46,635 nucleotides of DNA from Leucogyrophana mollusca (taxonomy: Eukaryota; Basidiomycota; Agaricomycetes; Boletales): positions 1 through 46,635 of the forward strand of contig MU266552.1 in the NCBI GenBank assembly GCA_021014945.1, read 5' to 3'. The notes beneath the pieces were generated by a model. It was not told where the DNA came from. It did not search any database and saw only the letters and a program-made list of their open reading frames with translations. Both the position numbers and the translations under genes were made by a program. Each line of letters opens with the position of its first letter. Within the stretch, counting starts at the first letter, position 1. Positions 45,369-46,635 of the stretch are shown here, one piece after another.

Positions 45369-45922
45369 TGGACGCACTGAAAAACACGTTGTCCCCGCTG
45401 GAGATGAACACTAGTGCAATCCAGGATACTCTTGTACGCACCTGTCCCCCATACTTATAATACATACCTCAAGCCACACACTTGCACACAGAAACTCGTA
45501 GTTATTGGCGGAACGGTCGAGACAGCCAGAAGAATGTCTGTCTCGGCCTAGAACAACGAGGTCATCATCATGATAGTGTTCTTCCTCACTGCCCACTTCA
45601 GCCAAGAGGATTATACATATGACTGGTGTATCACATCTCGTGCTCGTCTACGAATCGCCACTGGCCTCTTTACAGGCTGATGCATTGGCTTTCCAAGTTT
45701 TTCCCCATGTCGAAAGTTTGGCCGGAGCTACCGTTAAACGATAATCCAGCAACTAGCGCGGTGTTGCAGCTGAGAATTTGAAATAGCCACACACACCGTC
45801 GGGCGCAATGGTCTCACGCAGTCAACACCAGCGACCTGGAAGAAGATCAAGTCGATGATGATTACTCTTTCGTACTTACATGGACGCAGAAAGCGCAAAA
45901 TAAGTTTCATGCCATCTTTAGG
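45369..45922 (+). pseudogene. BCS1-type pseudogene, 5' fragment
   Basis: Truncated copy of the first five exons of the gene at 24771-27929, in opposite orientation. The start codon is GTG instead of ATG (45369). Exon 2 follows the same intron (GTACGC...CACAG) and has a premature TAG at 45549-45551, where the parent has Trp. The copy keeps TTCTTCCTCACTGCCCACTT, the next intron and the CGCAGAAAGCGCAAAATAAG segment up to a matching exon 5 donor, then fades by about 45955. The 50 bp before the start also match the parent leader (GCCCCCAACTCGTC). It has no AAA domain, so it is non-functional. Confidence 0.88.
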
Positions 45923-45955
45923 TATGATATTACCAAAGGTTCCGTAAACCTCAAA

Positions 45956-46289
45956 CTCAAAGAATGGGCCCTGTTGATCCATATGTGCGCCTGAAGGCAT
46001 CTATCTGAACGAGGGATATTCATTGTGCTCCGCCATGACGTAGTCGCAGGCAGCATCAGCATTTCCAGGCATTTCTCCGTTCCGCCAAGCCATCTGCCCC
46101 GAAAGGAGCCAGACACAGCATCCTCGATCGCACTTTCTTGTCATCGAAATAATGCTCTGCATCAGCACTGTAACTTATGTCCTAATTTGGCCTTCATTTG
46201 AACACCCTCTGCGGGTGAGAGCTTTAACGATATGGTCAAGTCGCTGATAATTGAATGTAAAGGAGGCGTAAAAAACCAGACATTTACAA
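45956..46289. other. Non-coding remainder after the pseudogene
   Basis: Sequence no longer matches the parent gene. No gene or structured element was recognised. Confidence 0.4.
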
Positions 46290-46610
46290 GTAGCAGATCT
46301 GTCAAATCCGGTTCCTCCGGTACTTTCCGGGGAACTCCGGACTAGGAGTGAGCGTAGGAACTTAGAGGATGTAGGGACGAACTGTTTCCGGAGTCGGAAT
46401 GGAACCTTTGGCTTCAGCTTATGTGCTGCGCCCTTGTCCGAGGTCAGTTCCGGATTTCAGATAAGTCGGAATGGAGTCGGAGGCTTAGGAGGAATACAGA
46501 GACAAGAGGAGTCTTAAGGAAAGACTCCAGAGAGAATAATCGGAGGGAGAAAGACTTAGAGGCGGAAAGTAAGAGGTGATTTAGATGATATTCGAACTAA
46601 AGAATAGGAA
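46290..46610. repeat. Purine-rich degenerate repeats at the right edge
   Basis: Irregular repeats of CCGGAGTCGGAATGG, TCCGG and GGAGTC-like units (about 46300-46480) pass into a GA-rich strand-asymmetric tract (46480-46610). No open coding signal. It may be the edge of a larger repeat outside the window. Confidence 0.55.
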
Positions 46611-46635
46611 CATACATCGGAGCAATATTTATACT

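Overview
The window looks like nuclear DNA of a filamentous basidiomycete, most likely an Agaricomycete. Genes are broken by many short introns (mostly about 47-90 nt) with GT..AG ends, several exons are under 30 nt, and the families seen (DUF6533, DUF6593-like, DUF6697-like, multiple BCS1-like AAA ATPases, F-box proteins of the agaric type) are expanded in that group. No prokaryotic signals, rRNA, canonical tRNA or CRISPR array were seen. Gene models were built by hand from frames and splice signals; for most genes every exon boundary closes in phase.

Layout. 1-860: 3' end of a Gly/Ser/Gln-rich protein. 2.6-4.2 kb (-): PDK1/Pkh-type protein kinase between two direct copies of a ~200-240 bp repeat. 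5.6-6.2 kb (+): small unidentified gene. 7.9-9.65 and 12.0-13.7 kb (+): two tandem DUF6533 membrane proteins whose 14 exons have identical lengths. 14.1-15.8 kb (-): coiled-coil DUF6697-like protein. 16.3-17.0 kb (-): DUF6593-like protein. 17.5-18.05 kb (+): broken or partly resolved small gene. 18.3-19.3 kb (+): ATP synthase subunit 4. 19.6-22.6 kb (+): Dnm1-type dynamin. 24.8-27.9 kb (-): BCS1-type AAA ATPase with a run of four 24-nt exons. 31.2-32.0 kb (-) SYS1 and 32.3-35.8 kb (+) dipeptidyl aminopeptidase share a 229-bp divergent promoter. 36.0-37.8 kb (+): unidentified protein. 38.1-39.5 kb (-): mitochondrial carrier, divergent from a carboxymuconolactone-decarboxylase-like gene at 39.95-40.8 kb (+). 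41.1-42.4 kb (+): F-box protein. 44.3-45.2 kb: a large fold-back element whose arms each carry a tRNA-derived, Pol III-promoter-like segment. 45.4-45.9 kb (+): a BCS1 pseudogene copied from the 27.3-27.9 kb gene. 46.3-46.6 kb: purine-rich degenerate repeats.

How it fits together. The core is a housekeeping block. Four of its products act at mitochondria (Atp4, Dnm1, BCS1-like, carrier) and two belong to the secretory pathway (Sys1, dipeptidyl aminopeptidase). Around this lie accessory segments with tandem duplication, decayed gene copies and repeats (4.6-14 kb, 22.7-24.7 kb, 28-31 kb, 42.5-46.6 kb). I see no defence or biosynthetic cluster. The most unusual structures are the 24-nt exon array in the BCS1-like gene, the shared 8-nt exon of the DUF6533 pair, and the tRNA-bearing fold-back element next to the duplicated BCS1 head.
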